Positions 26,355 to 36,590 are shown, numbered from the stretch's first letter. The stretch: 64,000 nt of DNA from Nocardioides sp. Soil774 (GCF_001428125.1 NZ_LMSM01000005.1:315701-379700), one strand, 5' to 3'. The notes: generated from the letters alone by a model not told the origin. Numbers and translations: made by a program.

Positions 26355-27155
26355 TCAGGTCAGCAGCAACGCGTCCAGCCGACGGCGTACGACGAGCAGG
26401 CCGACGACGCCCATCACGACGAGGTAGACGACCGAGACGCCCGACCCCCACGTGACGACGCCAGTGGTGAGCTCACGGCACAGCACGACCCCGCGGTAGA
26501 GAGGACTCGCCTCCACGACCCAGCGCAGCACGCCGTCACCGAAGGCCTCGACGGGGAAGAACGTCGCGGAGAAGAGGAACAGCGGCATCTGCGCCAGCGT
26601 GATCTTGTCGAAGTCCTGCCAGGACTTCATCCAGGTCGTCAGCGCCATGCAGACGGCCGAGAAGGCGAACGCGATCAGCACCGTCGCCGGCAGCGCCAGC
26701 ACGGCCCACCACGAGTCGACCAGGCCCATCGCGAGCATCACCAGCAGGAAGGCCGCGGAGTAGACCGAGCCGCGCAGCAGGCCCCACGTGATCTCGCCGC
26801 GGGCGATGTCGCCGGTCGAGAGCGGGGTGGCGAGCACCTGGTCGTAGAGCTTCTCGTACTTCAGCTTGAAGAAGACGTTGAACGTCGAGTCGAGCAGGGC
26901 GCCGTTGAAGGCGGAGGTGGCGAGCATCGCCGGGGCCACGAAGGCGGCGTAGGGCACCTGCTCGCCGTGGAACTCGAAGCTGTCGATGAGCTGGCCGACG
27001 CCGACGCCGATGGAGAACAGGTAGAGCACGGGCTCCAGGAAGCCGGTGAGGAAGAGCTTCCAGGCCGACTTGTAGACGATGAAGTTGCGCAGCACCAGCA
27101 GGCGGGCTGCGCCCACCGGCGTGAGGGGTGCGGGTATCCCGGTCACGAGTGCCAC
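26355..27155 (-). CDS. ABC-2 type exporter permease, second subunit
   Basis: A 266-residue permease with about six helices, of the NodJ/DrrB-like ABC-2 family: LFSIGVGVG, KLKYEKLYDQVLATPLSTGDI, FLFSATFFPVEAF. It starts with GTG one base after the stop of the first permease. It most likely forms a heterodimer with that permease, energised by the upstream ATPase. Confidence 0.88.
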   Translation of the reverse strand: MALVTGIPAPLTPVGAARLLVLRNFIVYKSAWKLFLTGFLEPVLYLFSIGVGVGQLIDSFEFHGEQVPYAAFVAPAMLATSAFNGALLDSTFNVFFKLKYEKLYDQVLATPLSTGDIARGEITWGLLRGSVYSAAFLLVMLAMGLVDSWWAVLALPATVLIAFAFSAVCMALTTWMKSWQDFDKITLAQMPLFLFSATFFPVEAFGDGVLRWVVEASPLYRGVVLCRELTTGVVTWGSGVSVVYLVVMGVVGLLVVRRRLDALLLT

Positions 27156-27156
27156 C

Positions 27157-27983
27157 TCAGACCTCCAGCCGCTTGTCGAGCCCGGTCACGGCCCAGCGCC
27201 AGCCGATCGCGCAGAGCGCGACGAGCACGCCCGCGTTGAGCGCGGCGAGCGGCCAGTCGACGGTGTCGAGGCAGAGCATCCGCGACAGCGAGACGCCGTG
27301 CCACAGCGGCGTCAGCCGCGCGACCCACTCGAGCACCGGGCCCAGGTTGGAGATCGGGAAGAAGGCGCCGGAGAAGAGCGTCAGCGGCAGCACGCCGAGG
27401 CGGAACAGCAGCCCGAAGCCCTCCTCGGACCGCAGCCGCGCGGAGTAGCCGAACGCGAGCGTCGCGAAGGCGGTGCCGACCAGCACCTGCACGACCCACG
27501 CCAGGACCGGCCCCCACCAGCTCTCGAAGACGCCGAAGGGCGCCAGCACCAGCATGAAGACCGCGCAGGCCGAGGCCACCCGGAACACGACGAAGAGCAG
27601 GAACGCGTTGACCAGGTCGCGCACCGCCAGGGGCGTCGCGAGCTGGGCGAAGAAGGTCTTGTGCCACTTGATGGCGCCCATGACGGGGTACGTCGACTCG
27701 CTGACCGCGATCGTCATCGCGTGCGCCGCCACCAGGCCCGGCACGATGAACGCGAGGTAGGACGTGGCGCCCTCCAGCCGGTCGGGGTCGGCGTCGATGA
27801 ACCCGCCGAGCAGCACGCCCATGGCGAGGACGTAGAAGAGCGGGGTGGCGAACGAGTTCGCCACTCCCCCGCGCCAGGTGCGCTTGTAGACGGTGAGCCA
27901 GTAGTCGTACTGGCGCGCGACTCCCTCGCGCGCCGAGAGGCGGGCCGCGGGACGGGGCGCGGGACGCGCGTCGGTGGCGGCCA

Positions 27984-27984
<1 letters not shown>
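27157..27984 (-). CDS. ABC-2 type exporter permease, first subunit
   Basis: A 275-residue permease of the same family as its downstream neighbour: MGVLLGGFIDADPDRLEG, KWHKTFFAQLATPLAVRDL, LFSGAFFPISNLGPVLEW. The two subunits share topology and spacing of these blocks, suggesting an old duplication. The ATG shares an A with the stop of the ATPase gene (TGATG). Substrate unknown (drug, lipid or polysaccharide). Confidence 0.88.
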
Positions 27985-28910
<926 letters not shown>

Positions 28911-28951
28911 GGTCGCGACCCTAGATCAGGCCGACGACAGCGCGGTAACCG

Positions 28952-29422
28952 TTACTCCGTGACCGGCCGGGGCCCCCACTGCTCGACGTAGGTGTCGTGC
29001 TGACGGCTGTGCTCGGTGAAGTCGTAGGGGGACCCGCCGCCGCGGACCAGCTCGCCCGAGGCGTCCTCGACCGTCACGAACACCTCGTCGACCGGCGCGA
29101 GGCGGCTCTTCCAGATGATCTCGGCGACCTGGTCCATCACCGAGGCGTCGCCGGTCGACCGCGTCCGGAGCTCGACCTGGACTCCGGCTCCGTTGGTCGG
29201 GGAGTCGCTGTAGGTCTCCAGGGTGGCCAGCTCCCTGACGTCGGGCAGCGCCTCGACGTCGGCCCGCACGGCCGCCAGCTCCTCGGTGCACTCGCCGCAC
29301 CCCCGCGCGCTCGGATCGGTCGTCGAGGGGTCGGCCCCGCCGTCGGAGGACGTGCAGGCCGTCAGCGCCAGGAGGGCTGACAGCACGGCGACCAGGGTGG
29401 TGATGCGCAGCATGGACCTCAT
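28952..29422 (-). CDS. Secreted lipoprotein, last gene of the WXG100-like/EspG-like operon
   Basis: A 156-residue lipoprotein of unknown family. The signal peptide MRSMLRITTLVAVLSALLAL ends in the lipobox LTAC with Cys23 as the lipidated residue, then a Ser/Thr/Asp linker and a CGECTEE motif. The start overlaps the stop of the upstream alpha/beta-hydrolase gene (ATGA). Being a lipoprotein directly after a predicted surface-active lipase suggests a partner or immunity role, by analogy with type VII lipase/lipoprotein pairs. This is inference only. Confidence 0.82.
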   Translation of the reverse strand: MRSMLRITTLVAVLSALLALTACTSSDGGADPSTTDPSARGCGECTEELAAVRADVEALPDVRELATLETYSDSPTNGAGVQVELRTRSTGDASVMDQVAEIIWKSRLAPVDEVFVTVEDASGELVRGGGSPYDFTEHSRQHDTYVEQWGPRPVTE

Positions 29423-30861
29423 CCTCGGGTGATCTGGTAGGTCGAGACGCCCTCGACCGTTCCGTGACCGAGGTAGCCATCCTGCTGCATCTGCCGGACC
29501 TGGTCCTGGATGGAGCCGTTGGTCGACGCGTCGGCGGCCGCGGCACCGTTGGCGTAGTGCCGGATGGCGTGGTTGTCGCCCACGTCGCTCGAGCCCTCGT
29601 CGAACTTCACCGTGGTGCGGTTGGGCTGGTCGGGGTTGTCCTCGCCGTCGAGCAGCGGCACGGCATCGCCGCGGTTCTCGAAGTGGATGGCGCTGGTGCT
29701 GCTCGGCAGGTCGGGCACCTGCGCGGTCGGCGACCCGGCGGTGACGACGTGCTGCACGTTGAAGTGCCGGGTGAAGTCGGGGTCCGCGGCCAGCGACGTG
29801 GACACCATGCCGCCCTGGGAGTGGCCGACGAGCATGACGTCCTTGCCCTCCAGCCCGGCAGCGAGCATGGCCTGCTGGATGCCCCGGCCGTAGGCGGTGT
29901 CCAGGCCGCCGATGAGCTGGTAGTTGGTCTCCATGTCGCGGGCGTGCTCGCCGTCCTGCGGGATCGGGCTCATGTCGTCGGTGCCGGGGATGTAGACGAT
30001 GTAGCGCTCGTGGCCGTTCTCCATGATCTTCTGGATCTGGATCGCGCCGTGGGCGTCCGGATCCTTCTGGTCGACCAGGTTGGCGTCGTTGAGCGACAGC
30101 ATCAGGTCCTCGAGCGAGTGCGGAGCGTGGCTCTGGTTGAAGGTCGGGTCGATGCCGTCGAGGTGGGTGACGTCGTAGTCGGTGCTGTTGCCGAGCAGCA
30201 GCGCGAGGAGCCGGGCGGCGTCGTTGGTCGTCGCCCGGTCGATCGGGCCGTCGCCGGGGTCGAGCAGGCCGAGGCCCGGCACGAGCGACCCGAGCAGCCC
30301 GCCGCCACCGTTGATGAGGTGCTGGGCCATCTCGGGGTGGTCGTGGAGGAACTGTCCGAGGTCCTCCGCGATCCGCGCCTCGAGCGCCGCCTGCTCCTGC
30401 GGGGAGAGCGTGGAGAAGTAGGCGTAGCCGGCACCGCCGGCGAGCACGAGCGCGGGCAGTGAGGCCAGCGCCGCCGGCAGCAGCAGCTGCCCCAGCGCGT
30501 TGTCGAGCATCTCGACCGCGTGCTTCGAGAGTGAGTCGCTCGCCTGGAAGGCCGCCACCACCGCGCGTACGGCGAGCGCGTCGGCCTCGATCCCGAGGGC
30601 TCGCACCGTCAGGCCGTTGACCCCCGTGGTGGCGTCGAGCACCTGCACCTCGGCGTCGCCGAACGAGACCGGCGACAGGATCGCCGACTCGAGCAGGTCG
30701 CCGTTGGCCATGATCTTCGCGCCGAGGCCGGCCATCTCGACGAAGTCGCCGGCCTGGCGCTCGTAGCGCTCGGCCAGCGCCAGCATCTGCTCGTAGCCCG
30801 CGTGGACCCCGTGCGACCCGCCAGAGACCGACTCGATCGGGGGGAGGCCGCGGCCGCTCAC
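29419..30861 (-). CDS. Alpha/beta-hydrolase with N-terminal ESX-like helical region
   Basis: A 480-residue protein. Residues about 15-115 are predicted helical with regular hydrophobic spacing, resembling ESX-substrate domains. Residues about 127-149 (LLPAALASLPALVLAGGAGY) are hydrophobic enough to span a membrane. The C-terminal half is a lipase/esterase fold with nucleophile elbow GHSQGG (Ser348), a plausible acid in NRGDAVP and a His in DNHAIRHY. There is no Sec signal peptide. Its GTG overlaps the upstream stop (GTGA) and its stop overlaps the lipoprotein start. A type VII-exported lipase is a hypothesis; the triad is visible. Confidence 0.72.
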   Translation of the reverse strand: MSGRGLPPIESVSGGSHGVHAGYEQMLALAERYERQAGDFVEMAGLGAKIMANGDLLESAILSPVSFGDAEVQVLDATTGVNGLTVRALGIEADALAVRAVVAAFQASDSLSKHAVEMLDNALGQLLLPAALASLPALVLAGGAGYAYFSTLSPQEQAALEARIAEDLGQFLHDHPEMAQHLINGGGGLLGSLVPGLGLLDPGDGPIDRATTNDAARLLALLLGNSTDYDVTHLDGIDPTFNQSHAPHSLEDLMLSLNDANLVDQKDPDAHGAIQIQKIMENGHERYIVYIPGTDDMSPIPQDGEHARDMETNYQLIGGLDTAYGRGIQQAMLAAGLEGKDVMLVGHSQGGMVSTSLAADPDFTRHFNVQHVVTAGSPTAQVPDLPSSTSAIHFENRGDAVPLLDGEDNPDQPNRTTVKFDEGSSDVGDNHAIRHYANGAAAADASTNGSIQDQVRQMQQDGYLGHGTVEGVSTYQITRG

Positions 30862-31826
30862 GACGTCACCTCCGCTGCCCGGACGGCCAGCTCCCGCGGC
30901 AGGTCGACCACGCTCGTCCGCTCGATGCGGACCATGTTCCAGCCGTCGCGGGCGAAGGGGGTGAGGGCCCGCCAGCCGTCGTGGAACAGCACCCACTCGA
31001 CGATGCCGGCGCCGGGTCGACCTCGTGCGCTGCGGCCCATGACAGCGGCGTGGAGCCGGCCGCGCGACGCGCTCTCGAGCTGCTCGTGCCAGCGGCGTAC
31101 GTCCGGGTCGTCGGCGGTCTCGAGCACCTGGGTCGAGTCGCCCGCCAGCGTCATCCCGGAGTAGTCGGACACCATCTGGTCGAGGAGCTCGAGGCGGCGG
31201 CGCTCCACGGCCTCGCCGGTGGCGAGCAGGAGGTCCCACGGCGTCTCGACGACGTCGGGGAGCGGCTCGTCGAGAGTCGCGGCGCTGAGCGTGCGGGTGT
31301 CGACGTAGGCGGCGCGACCGAGCTCGAGCCACCAGTCGTCGGCGGAGAGCCACGACAGCTCGAAGGCGTGGCCGTCGGCGGTGGAGAGGCAGACCACCCA
31401 GTCGTCGAGGTTGCGGTGCCAGCTGCGCACGCGGACCTTGCCGCGGCGCAGCGAGACGAGCATCTCGAGCTCGACCGCGAGGACCGGCGCGTGCCACACG
31501 GTGAGGACCGCGCGGCCCTCCTCCGTGGGCACGCCGTCGGCGACGAGGCCCGAGGCGGCAAGCACCTCGTCGAGGTCGCTCTCCCCCACCTCCGGCGCGA
31601 CCGGGTCGTCAGTGACGGGTGCGCCGGGCTCGCGGTCGAGGGAGCCGAGCCGGTCACCGAGGTTGTCGAGCGACCCGCTCGAGGCGAGCACCTGCGGGGC
31701 CGGCGAGTCCACGCCGGCCACGTCGGCGAAGCGGTCCAGCGCAGCGCGCGAGAGGCGTACGCGGCGCGGGACGACCGCGAGCTGCTCGACCTCCTGGCCC
31801 TGGGCGTCGAGCAGGATCGTGCTCAT
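30858..31826 (-). CDS. EspG-like ESX-secretion-associated protein
   Basis: A 322-residue soluble protein with the general layout of the EspG family, the cytoplasmic chaperones of type VII (ESX) substrates: a central antiparallel sheet region (VLAVELEMLVSLRRGKVRV, DDWVVCLSTADGHAFEL) flanked by helical segments, and a late WVLFHDGWRALTPF block. The assignment is by pattern and context, not certain. The ATG overlaps the stop of the WXG100-like gene and its stop overlaps the hydrolase start. An alternative is an unrelated uncharacterised actinobacterial family. Confidence 0.55.
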   Translation of the reverse strand: MSTILLDAQGQEVEQLAVVPRRVRLSRAALDRFADVAGVDSPAPQVLASSGSLDNLGDRLGSLDREPGAPVTDDPVAPEVGESDLDEVLAASGLVADGVPTEEGRAVLTVWHAPVLAVELEMLVSLRRGKVRVRSWHRNLDDWVVCLSTADGHAFELSWLSADDWWLELGRAAYVDTRTLSAATLDEPLPDVVETPWDLLLATGEAVERRRLELLDQMVSDYSGMTLAGDSTQVLETADDPDVRRWHEQLESASRGRLHAAVMGRSARGRPGAGIVEWVLFHDGWRALTPFARDGWNMVRIERTSVVDLPRELAVRAAEVTS

Positions 31827-32278
31827 CGTCCGCCTCCCGGCAGCTGGTCGGGCACGTCGAGCCAGTCCTTGTGCCCCTCGGGCGGCGGTCGGAAGCTGGA
31901 CAGCATCTCGTCGACCGGGTCGGGAACCACCTTCTTGACCAGGTCGATCGCCGCATCCGCGAGCGAGGCCAACCGCGACCTGGCGCCCTCGATGAGCCCG
32001 CGGACACGGTGGGCGATCTCCCGGATCAGGTCCTTGAGGCGGTCGACCTCGTCGGCGTGGCGGCGCAGCGCCTGGGCGGCGTCGTCGTGCTCGTCGGCCG
32101 TCCTGCGCAGCGCCACGGCCCGCTCGGCCATCCGCTCGCGCATCGCCTGCGCCGCGCGGCCCTCCCACACGACCGTCTCGGACGCGGCGACCAGCTGGTC
32201 CGCGTCGCGGCGGACCTCGCTGCCCTGCTCGCTCATCTGCTGCGCGAGCCGGCGGATGACACCGGTGTCTCCATACAT
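31823..32278 (-). CDS. WXG100-like protein, first gene of the operon
   Basis: A 151-residue helical protein. The first 90 residues form a helix-turn-helix hairpin of WXG100 size with WEG (VVWEGRAAQAMRERM) at the turn, followed by a C-terminal extension ending in a Pro/Gly-rich tail. The ATG at 32278 is fixed by a strong GAGGAGG ribosome-binding site immediately upstream (reading AGGAGGTCCAG before ATG), so the upstream in-frame GTG at 32296 is not used. No ESX core genes (eccB-eccE, mycP) are in the window. Confidence 0.75.
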   Translation of the reverse strand: MYGDTGVIRRLAQQMSEQGSEVRRDADQLVAASETVVWEGRAAQAMRERMAERAVALRRTADEHDDAAQALRRHADEVDRLKDLIREIAHRVRGLIEGARSRLASLADAAIDLVKKVVPDPVDEMLSSFRPPPEGHKDWLDVPDQLPGGGR

Positions 32279-32412
32279 CTGGACCTCCTCGGCCACGTGC
32301 GGTCCGACGCACTGGGGTGCAGGTGCCCGGCGGCGCGGACGCCGAAACCAGCCGTCACGCCGTTGTGGACGACGAGCCCGCGCGCCTTCCCCCGGCTGCC
32401 TAGGCTGGCGAC

Positions 32413-33168
32413 GTGAGCGACCCTGTCGTCGAGCCCGTGTCGGCGTGCCCTCCGCCCCTGCGCGGCACCGTGATGATGAACCAGTCGTGGCGCGACCTGA
32501 CCTTCCTCCACTGGGCGGTCGACCCCGCGCGCGTCGCCCACCACATGCCCCCCGGGGTGCGCCCCGACACGCTCGACGGAGCGACGTACGTCGGGCTCAT
32601 CCCGTTCCGGATGGTCGACGCGGGCGTCGGCCGGGGCCCGGGCGTCCCGTGGCTCGGCACGTTCCTCGAGACCAACGTCCGCCTCTACTCCGTCGACGAG
32701 ACGGGTCGCCGCGGCATCGTCTTCCTCAGCCTCGACGCCGACCGCTCGGCGGTGGTGCTCGGCGCCCGCGCCGCGTTCGGCCTGCCCTACCGGTGGGCGC
32801 GGATGCGTTACTCGCGCAGCGGCGACGTGCACACCTACGACGCCCGGCTGCGCCACCCGGGCACCCGGGCGTCGAGCCACGTCGCGGTCCGGGTGGGTGC
32901 ACCACGGCGGAGCACCGGGCTCGACGACTTCCTGAGCGCGCGGTGGGGACTGCACGTGCGCTGGTGGGGACGCACCCTCTACGTGCCCAACCAGCACGAG
33001 CCGTGGCCCGTCCACGACGCCGAGGTCGTCGCGCTGGAGGACGGGCTGATGGCCTCGGTCGGCCTGCCCGACCTGGCGTCACGACCGCCCGACCACGTGG
33101 CATTCAGCCCCGGCGTCTTCACCGAGTTCGGCCTGCCCGGGGACGCCCGCCGGGGCCGTACGCCCTGA
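32413..33168 (+). CDS. DUF2071 / YqjF-like protein
   Basis: A 251-residue protein of the DUF2071 family (acetoacetate decarboxylase-like fold). Typical blocks: MNQSWRDLTFLHWAVDP, GVRPDTLDGATYVGLIPFRM, TFLETNVRLYSVDETGRRG and FGLPYRWARMRY. Function unknown. The GTG start has TAGGCT exactly 6 nt upstream (32401-32406) and no ribosome-binding site, so a leaderless message is likely. It diverges from the WXG100-like operon. Confidence 0.87.
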   Translation: MSDPVVEPVSACPPPLRGTVMMNQSWRDLTFLHWAVDPARVAHHMPPGVRPDTLDGATYVGLIPFRMVDAGVGRGPGVPWLGTFLETNVRLYSVDETGRRGIVFLSLDADRSAVVLGARAAFGLPYRWARMRYSRSGDVHTYDARLRHPGTRASSHVAVRVGAPRRSTGLDDFLSARWGLHVRWWGRTLYVPNQHEPWPVHDAEVVALEDGLMASVGLPDLASRPPDHVAFSPGVFTEFGLPGDARRGRTP

Positions 33169-33259
33169 GCCCAGGGACGCACCGGGGGTGGCCCCGATGG
33201 CGCCGGCGCCCGGGAGGGAGCACGCTGGGGTGAAACGTCGATCAACCGGAGGAACCACC

Positions 33260-33508
33260 ATGGACGACATCCGCGCCGCCTTCGCCCGCCAGGGCCTCGT
33301 CAGGTCGAGCAGCGCCGGCGTCCTCGGCGGCGTCTGCGCCGGCCTCGGGCGTCGACTGGGCCTCACGCCGTGGATCGCTCGCCTGCTCTTCGTGGTGGTG
33401 CTGATGGTCCTGCCCGGGAGCCAGCTCCTCGTCTATCCCGCGCTGTGGGTCCTGATGCCCGCCGACGACAGCGTCGCCGCGGCGGCCGCCGACACCCGCG
33501 AGCGGTAG
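33260..33508 (+). CDS. PspC-domain membrane protein
   Basis: An 82-residue protein with one PspC domain: SSAGVLGGVCAGLGRRLGLT followed by two membrane helices (ARLLFVVVLMVLPGSQLLVYPALWVL). The family is linked to membrane-stress responses. The ATG at 33260 follows a CGGAGGAA ribosome-binding site. It stands alone before the second ECF42 cluster. Confidence 0.88.
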   Translation: MDDIRAAFARQGLVRSSSAGVLGGVCAGLGRRLGLTPWIARLLFVVVLMVLPGSQLLVYPALWVLMPADDSVAAAAADTRER

Positions 33509-33532
33509 AGGCGAAAAGAATTCTGCGTCAGA

Positions 33533-33559
33533 TGTCGAAGACGCTGGCGCCCGTTCGAC
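33533..33559 (+). promoter_or_regulatory. Putative ECF42-type sigma promoter, second copy
   Basis: TGTCGA at 33533-33538, a 17-nt spacer, and CGAC at 33556-33559. It has the same hexamer and spacer as 1516-1542 and lies 48 nt before the YCII gene of the second cluster. Confidence 0.72.
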
Positions 33560-33606
33560 GTGTGTGCGAGAACCACCTCATCGACCCACCACCAGGAGTG
33601 ATCGCA

Positions 33607-33981
33607 ATGCCTCGTTTCATGGGATTCGTCAGGATGGAGGAGGGCATCGGCATGCCGCCGCAGTCCCTCTTCGACGCGATGGACGTCTACATCGGCGAGC
33701 GTGCCGCCAACGGCACGTTCATCGACGGCGGCGGCCTCTACGGCACCGAGGACGCGGTCAACTTCGTCGTCCGCAAGGGCGAGGTCAGCCGCGTGGACGG
33801 GCCGTACGCCGAGGCCAAGGAGGTCGTCGGGGGCTGGTCGCTGCTGGAGTACGCCAGCCTCGAGGACGCCGTCGCCGACCAGCAGGCGTTCGCCGAGCTG
33901 CACGCGAAGCACTGGCCCGAGGTCACGGTCGTGGCGACCCTGCGCCAGGTCTCCGAGGGCCCGGAAGCCGCGGACGACTGA
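33607..33981 (+). CDS. YCII/DGPF-domain protein of the second ECF42 cluster
   Basis: A 124-residue YCII-family protein with motif RVDGPYAEAKEVVGGW. It begins MPRFMGFVRMEEGIG, a version of the DGPF family different from the three copies at 1596-2670. An AGGAG ribosome-binding site (33593-33597) precedes the ATG. It lies 23 nt before the sigma-factor gene and is probably co-transcribed with it from the ECF42-type promoter. Confidence 0.87.
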   Translation: MPRFMGFVRMEEGIGMPPQSLFDAMDVYIGERAANGTFIDGGGLYGTEDAVNFVVRKGEVSRVDGPYAEAKEVVGGWSLLEYASLEDAVADQQAFAELHAKHWPEVTVVATLRQVSEGPEAADD

Positions 33982-34004
33982 CCGCGACTCACTACGCTGG
34001 CCCG

Positions 34005-35285
34005 GTGCCGGGCCAGCGCGAGGGGGACGACGTCGCCGAGGCGGTGCGTGCCGCGTGGCGGGCCGACTCGGCCCGCCTCGTCGGCGCCCTCACCCGGATC
34101 ACCCGCGACGTCGAGCTCGCCGCCGACCTCGCCCAGGACGCGCTCGTCGCCGCGCTCGAGCAGTGGCCGGCGTCGGGGGTGCCGGACAACCCGGCCGCGT
34201 GGCTGATGACCACCGCCAGGCGCCGCGCCGTCGACCACTTCCGCCGCAGCGACACGCTGCGGCGCAAGGTCGCCGAGCTGGAGGGCGCGCAGCGCCGGGA
34301 GGAGGCGGACGTGCCCGACCTCGACGACCAGCTCGACCCCATCGACGACGACGTCCTGCGCCTGGTCTTCCTCTCCTGCCACCCGTCCCTCTCACCGGAG
34401 TCGCGGGCCGCCCTCACGCTGCGCCTGGTCGGCGGGCTCACCACGGCGGAGGTCGCACGCGGGTTCCTCGCGAGCGAGACCGCGATGGGCCAGCGCATCT
34501 CGCGGGCCAAGCGCACGCTCTCGAGCGGTCCCCTCGACCTCGAGCTGCCGACAGGCGCCGAGCGCACGGCCCGCCTCGACGACGTGATGGCCGTGATCTA
34601 CCTGATCTTCAACGAGGGCTACACCGCGACGTCCGGCACCGACTGGATGCGGCCCGACATGGCCGCCGAGGCGGTGCGGCTGGCACGGATGCTGGCCGCG
34701 CTGGCTCCCGACGAGCCGGAGGTCCACGGCCTGCAGGCGCTCCTGGAGATCCAGGGGTCGCGGACCGCCGCGCGCCTGGACGCCGACGGCTCACCGGTGC
34801 TCCTGGAGGCGCAGGACCGCACCCGGTGGGACCGGCTGATGATCCGTCGCGGGCTGGCTGCGCTGCAGCGCGCGGAGGCGCTCGCCGCGCGCGGCACGCC
34901 CGTCGGGACCTACGTCATCCAGGCCTCGATCGCCGCCCAGCACGCCCGTGCCCAGCGCGCCGACGACACCGACTGGCGGCGCATCGCCGCTCTCTACGAC
35001 GTCCTGGCCGAGGCGGCACCGGGGCCCGTCGTCGAGGTCAACCGGGCTGTCGCCCACGGCCGCGCACATGGTGCCGCGGCGGGCCTCGCCGTCCTCGGGG
35101 CCGTCGACGTGCACGCGCTGGGCTCCTCGCCGCTCCTCCCGAGCGTGCGCGGTGACCTGCTGGAGCGCGCGGGCCGGCACGCGGAGGCGGCCGCGTCGTT
35201 CGACGAGGCCGCCGCGAGCACCCGCAACGAGGGCGAGCGCACGGTCCTGCTCCGACGTGCCGGGGACAACCGCGCGCGGTCGTAG
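34005..35285 (+). CDS. ECF42-type RNA polymerase sigma factor, second copy
   Basis: A 426-residue sigma factor with the same layout as the one at 2674: sigma2 (DLAQDALVAALEQWP, NPAAWLMTTARRRAVDHFRR), sigma4 (FLSCHPSLSPESRAALTLRL, MGQRISRAKRTL), then a TPR-like extension with QDRTRWDRLMIRRGL and TYVIQASIAAQHARA. It matches the canonical family blocks better than the first copy. The GTG at 34005 has TACGCT 6 nt upstream, so the sigma gene may also have its own leaderless promoter. Confidence 0.92.
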   Translation: MPGQREGDDVAEAVRAAWRADSARLVGALTRITRDVELAADLAQDALVAALEQWPASGVPDNPAAWLMTTARRRAVDHFRRSDTLRRKVAELEGAQRREEADVPDLDDQLDPIDDDVLRLVFLSCHPSLSPESRAALTLRLVGGLTTAEVARGFLASETAMGQRISRAKRTLSSGPLDLELPTGAERTARLDDVMAVIYLIFNEGYTATSGTDWMRPDMAAEAVRLARMLAALAPDEPEVHGLQALLEIQGSRTAARLDADGSPVLLEAQDRTRWDRLMIRRGLAALQRAEALAARGTPVGTYVIQASIAAQHARAQRADDTDWRRIAALYDVLAEAAPGPVVEVNRAVAHGRAHGAAAGLAVLGAVDVHALGSSPLLPSVRGDLLERAGRHAEAAASFDEAAASTRNEGERTVLLRRAGDNRARS

Positions 35286-35381
35286 TCGCGACCCACAACC
35301 AACGAGCGGTCGGCGGCGTCCCACCGGGGCAACGGCACGCCCGCTCGGCGCCCTCTGGCCCGACCCGACCGCAAGGCCCTC

Positions 35382-36590
35382 ATGTCCCCTCGCTCCCCAC
35401 ACCGCCTCATCGCCGCCGGCGCCCTCGCGCTGGCCCTCCCCTGTTCCCTCCTTGCTGTGTCGGCTCCCGCGGCCACCGCCGCCGGGGTGGACGTGCCGAC
35501 CAACGTGTCGTCGACCACGAAGGGCATCCAGCGCATCAGGCTGGAGGTCCTGCCCGCGATCGTCCAGCAGGGCGGCCGCGTCGCCAGCCCCGACGCCGCA
35601 CGAGCAGCGGTGGTCGCCGTCGTACGACCTGTGCGGGCGGGCCGCAAGGTGCAGGTCCAGGTCCGGCGGGACTCGTGGTGGGAGGCCGTCGCGCTGACCC
35701 GCCAGGACGGCCGCGGCCGCGCGCAGCTCGCGGCGCCTGTCTCCGAGGACGGCCAGGCACTCACCTACCGCGTCAAGGCGATGGCGGCCGGCGGCCTGCG
35801 CGCCTTCAAGAGCCGTCCGGTGAGCACGGAGCGGTGGCTGGCCCCCACCTGGACCGACGAGTTCAGCGGCACGCACCTCGGCCCGGAGTGGAACCACCGG
35901 GGGCTGGAGCACCTGAGCGTCAGCCGCCGCACCTGTTCCAAGGGCGACCCGCGCGCGGTCCGCGTCGAGGGCGGCGCGGTGCGGCTCAGCGTCATCACCG
36001 ACCCGGACGCCACCACGCGGTGCCGCATCCGCGGGCGCGACGCCGCGCCCGGCCGCTACGCCTACCGCCTCAGCGGCCACATCGGCACCCAGGGATCGTT
36101 CTCCTTCAAGTACGGCGTCGCTGCCGCGCGGGTGAAGTTCCAGCGTCGACGCGGCCAGCACGGGGCCTTCTGGATGCAGCCGGCCGACGGCATGCACCCG
36201 GGCGCCGCCGGCAGCGAGATCGACGTCGCGGAGTACTTCGGCGACCACCATCCCCGCGGCGGGCTGGCCACGTTCGTCCACCGCTACGTCGGGATGCGCC
36301 GCGTCTCGACAGGCGGCTGGATCCCCCGCTCGGCCTCCTTCCTCCGGAGCAGGCACGACGGCTGGTCGCGGAACTACCACGTCTTCTCCGTGGAGTGGAC
36401 GCCCCGCCAGCTCGTCTACCGCATCGACGGCAAGGAGACCGCCCGCGTGGCCCGCGGGGTCTCCGACGTGCGCCAGTTCCCGGTGCTGAGCCTCATCGCC
36501 GCCGACTACGAGATCCCGAAGATCCGCGAGCGCCAGCTCCCGCAGCACATGTACGTCGACTGGGTCAGGGTCTGGGAGACCGGGTCCTGA
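35382..36590 (+). CDS. Secreted glycoside hydrolase family 16 protein
   Basis: A 402-residue exported enzyme, probably an endo-beta-glucanase or related polysaccharide hydrolase. The signal peptide covers about residues 1-33. Residues about 40-155 form a beta-rich accessory region, and the GH16 domain follows from TWTDEFSGTHLGPEWN. The catalytic motif EIDVAE is intact with E279, D281 and E284; WTPRQLVYRIDGK and MYVDWVRVWE are typical of the fold's end. Substrate (laminarin, lichenin, agar or other) is not readable. Confidence 0.9.
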   Translation: MSPRSPHRLIAAGALALALPCSLLAVSAPAATAAGVDVPTNVSSTTKGIQRIRLEVLPAIVQQGGRVASPDAARAAVVAVVRPVRAGRKVQVQVRRDSWWEAVALTRQDGRGRAQLAAPVSEDGQALTYRVKAMAAGGLRAFKSRPVSTERWLAPTWTDEFSGTHLGPEWNHRGLEHLSVSRRTCSKGDPRAVRVEGGAVRLSVITDPDATTRCRIRGRDAAPGRYAYRLSGHIGTQGSFSFKYGVAAARVKFQRRRGQHGAFWMQPADGMHPGAAGSEIDVAEYFGDHHPRGGLATFVHRYVGMRRVSTGGWIPRSASFLRSRHDGWSRNYHVFSVEWTPRQLVYRIDGKETARVARGVSDVRQFPVLSLIAADYEIPKIRERQLPQHMYVDWVRVWETGS

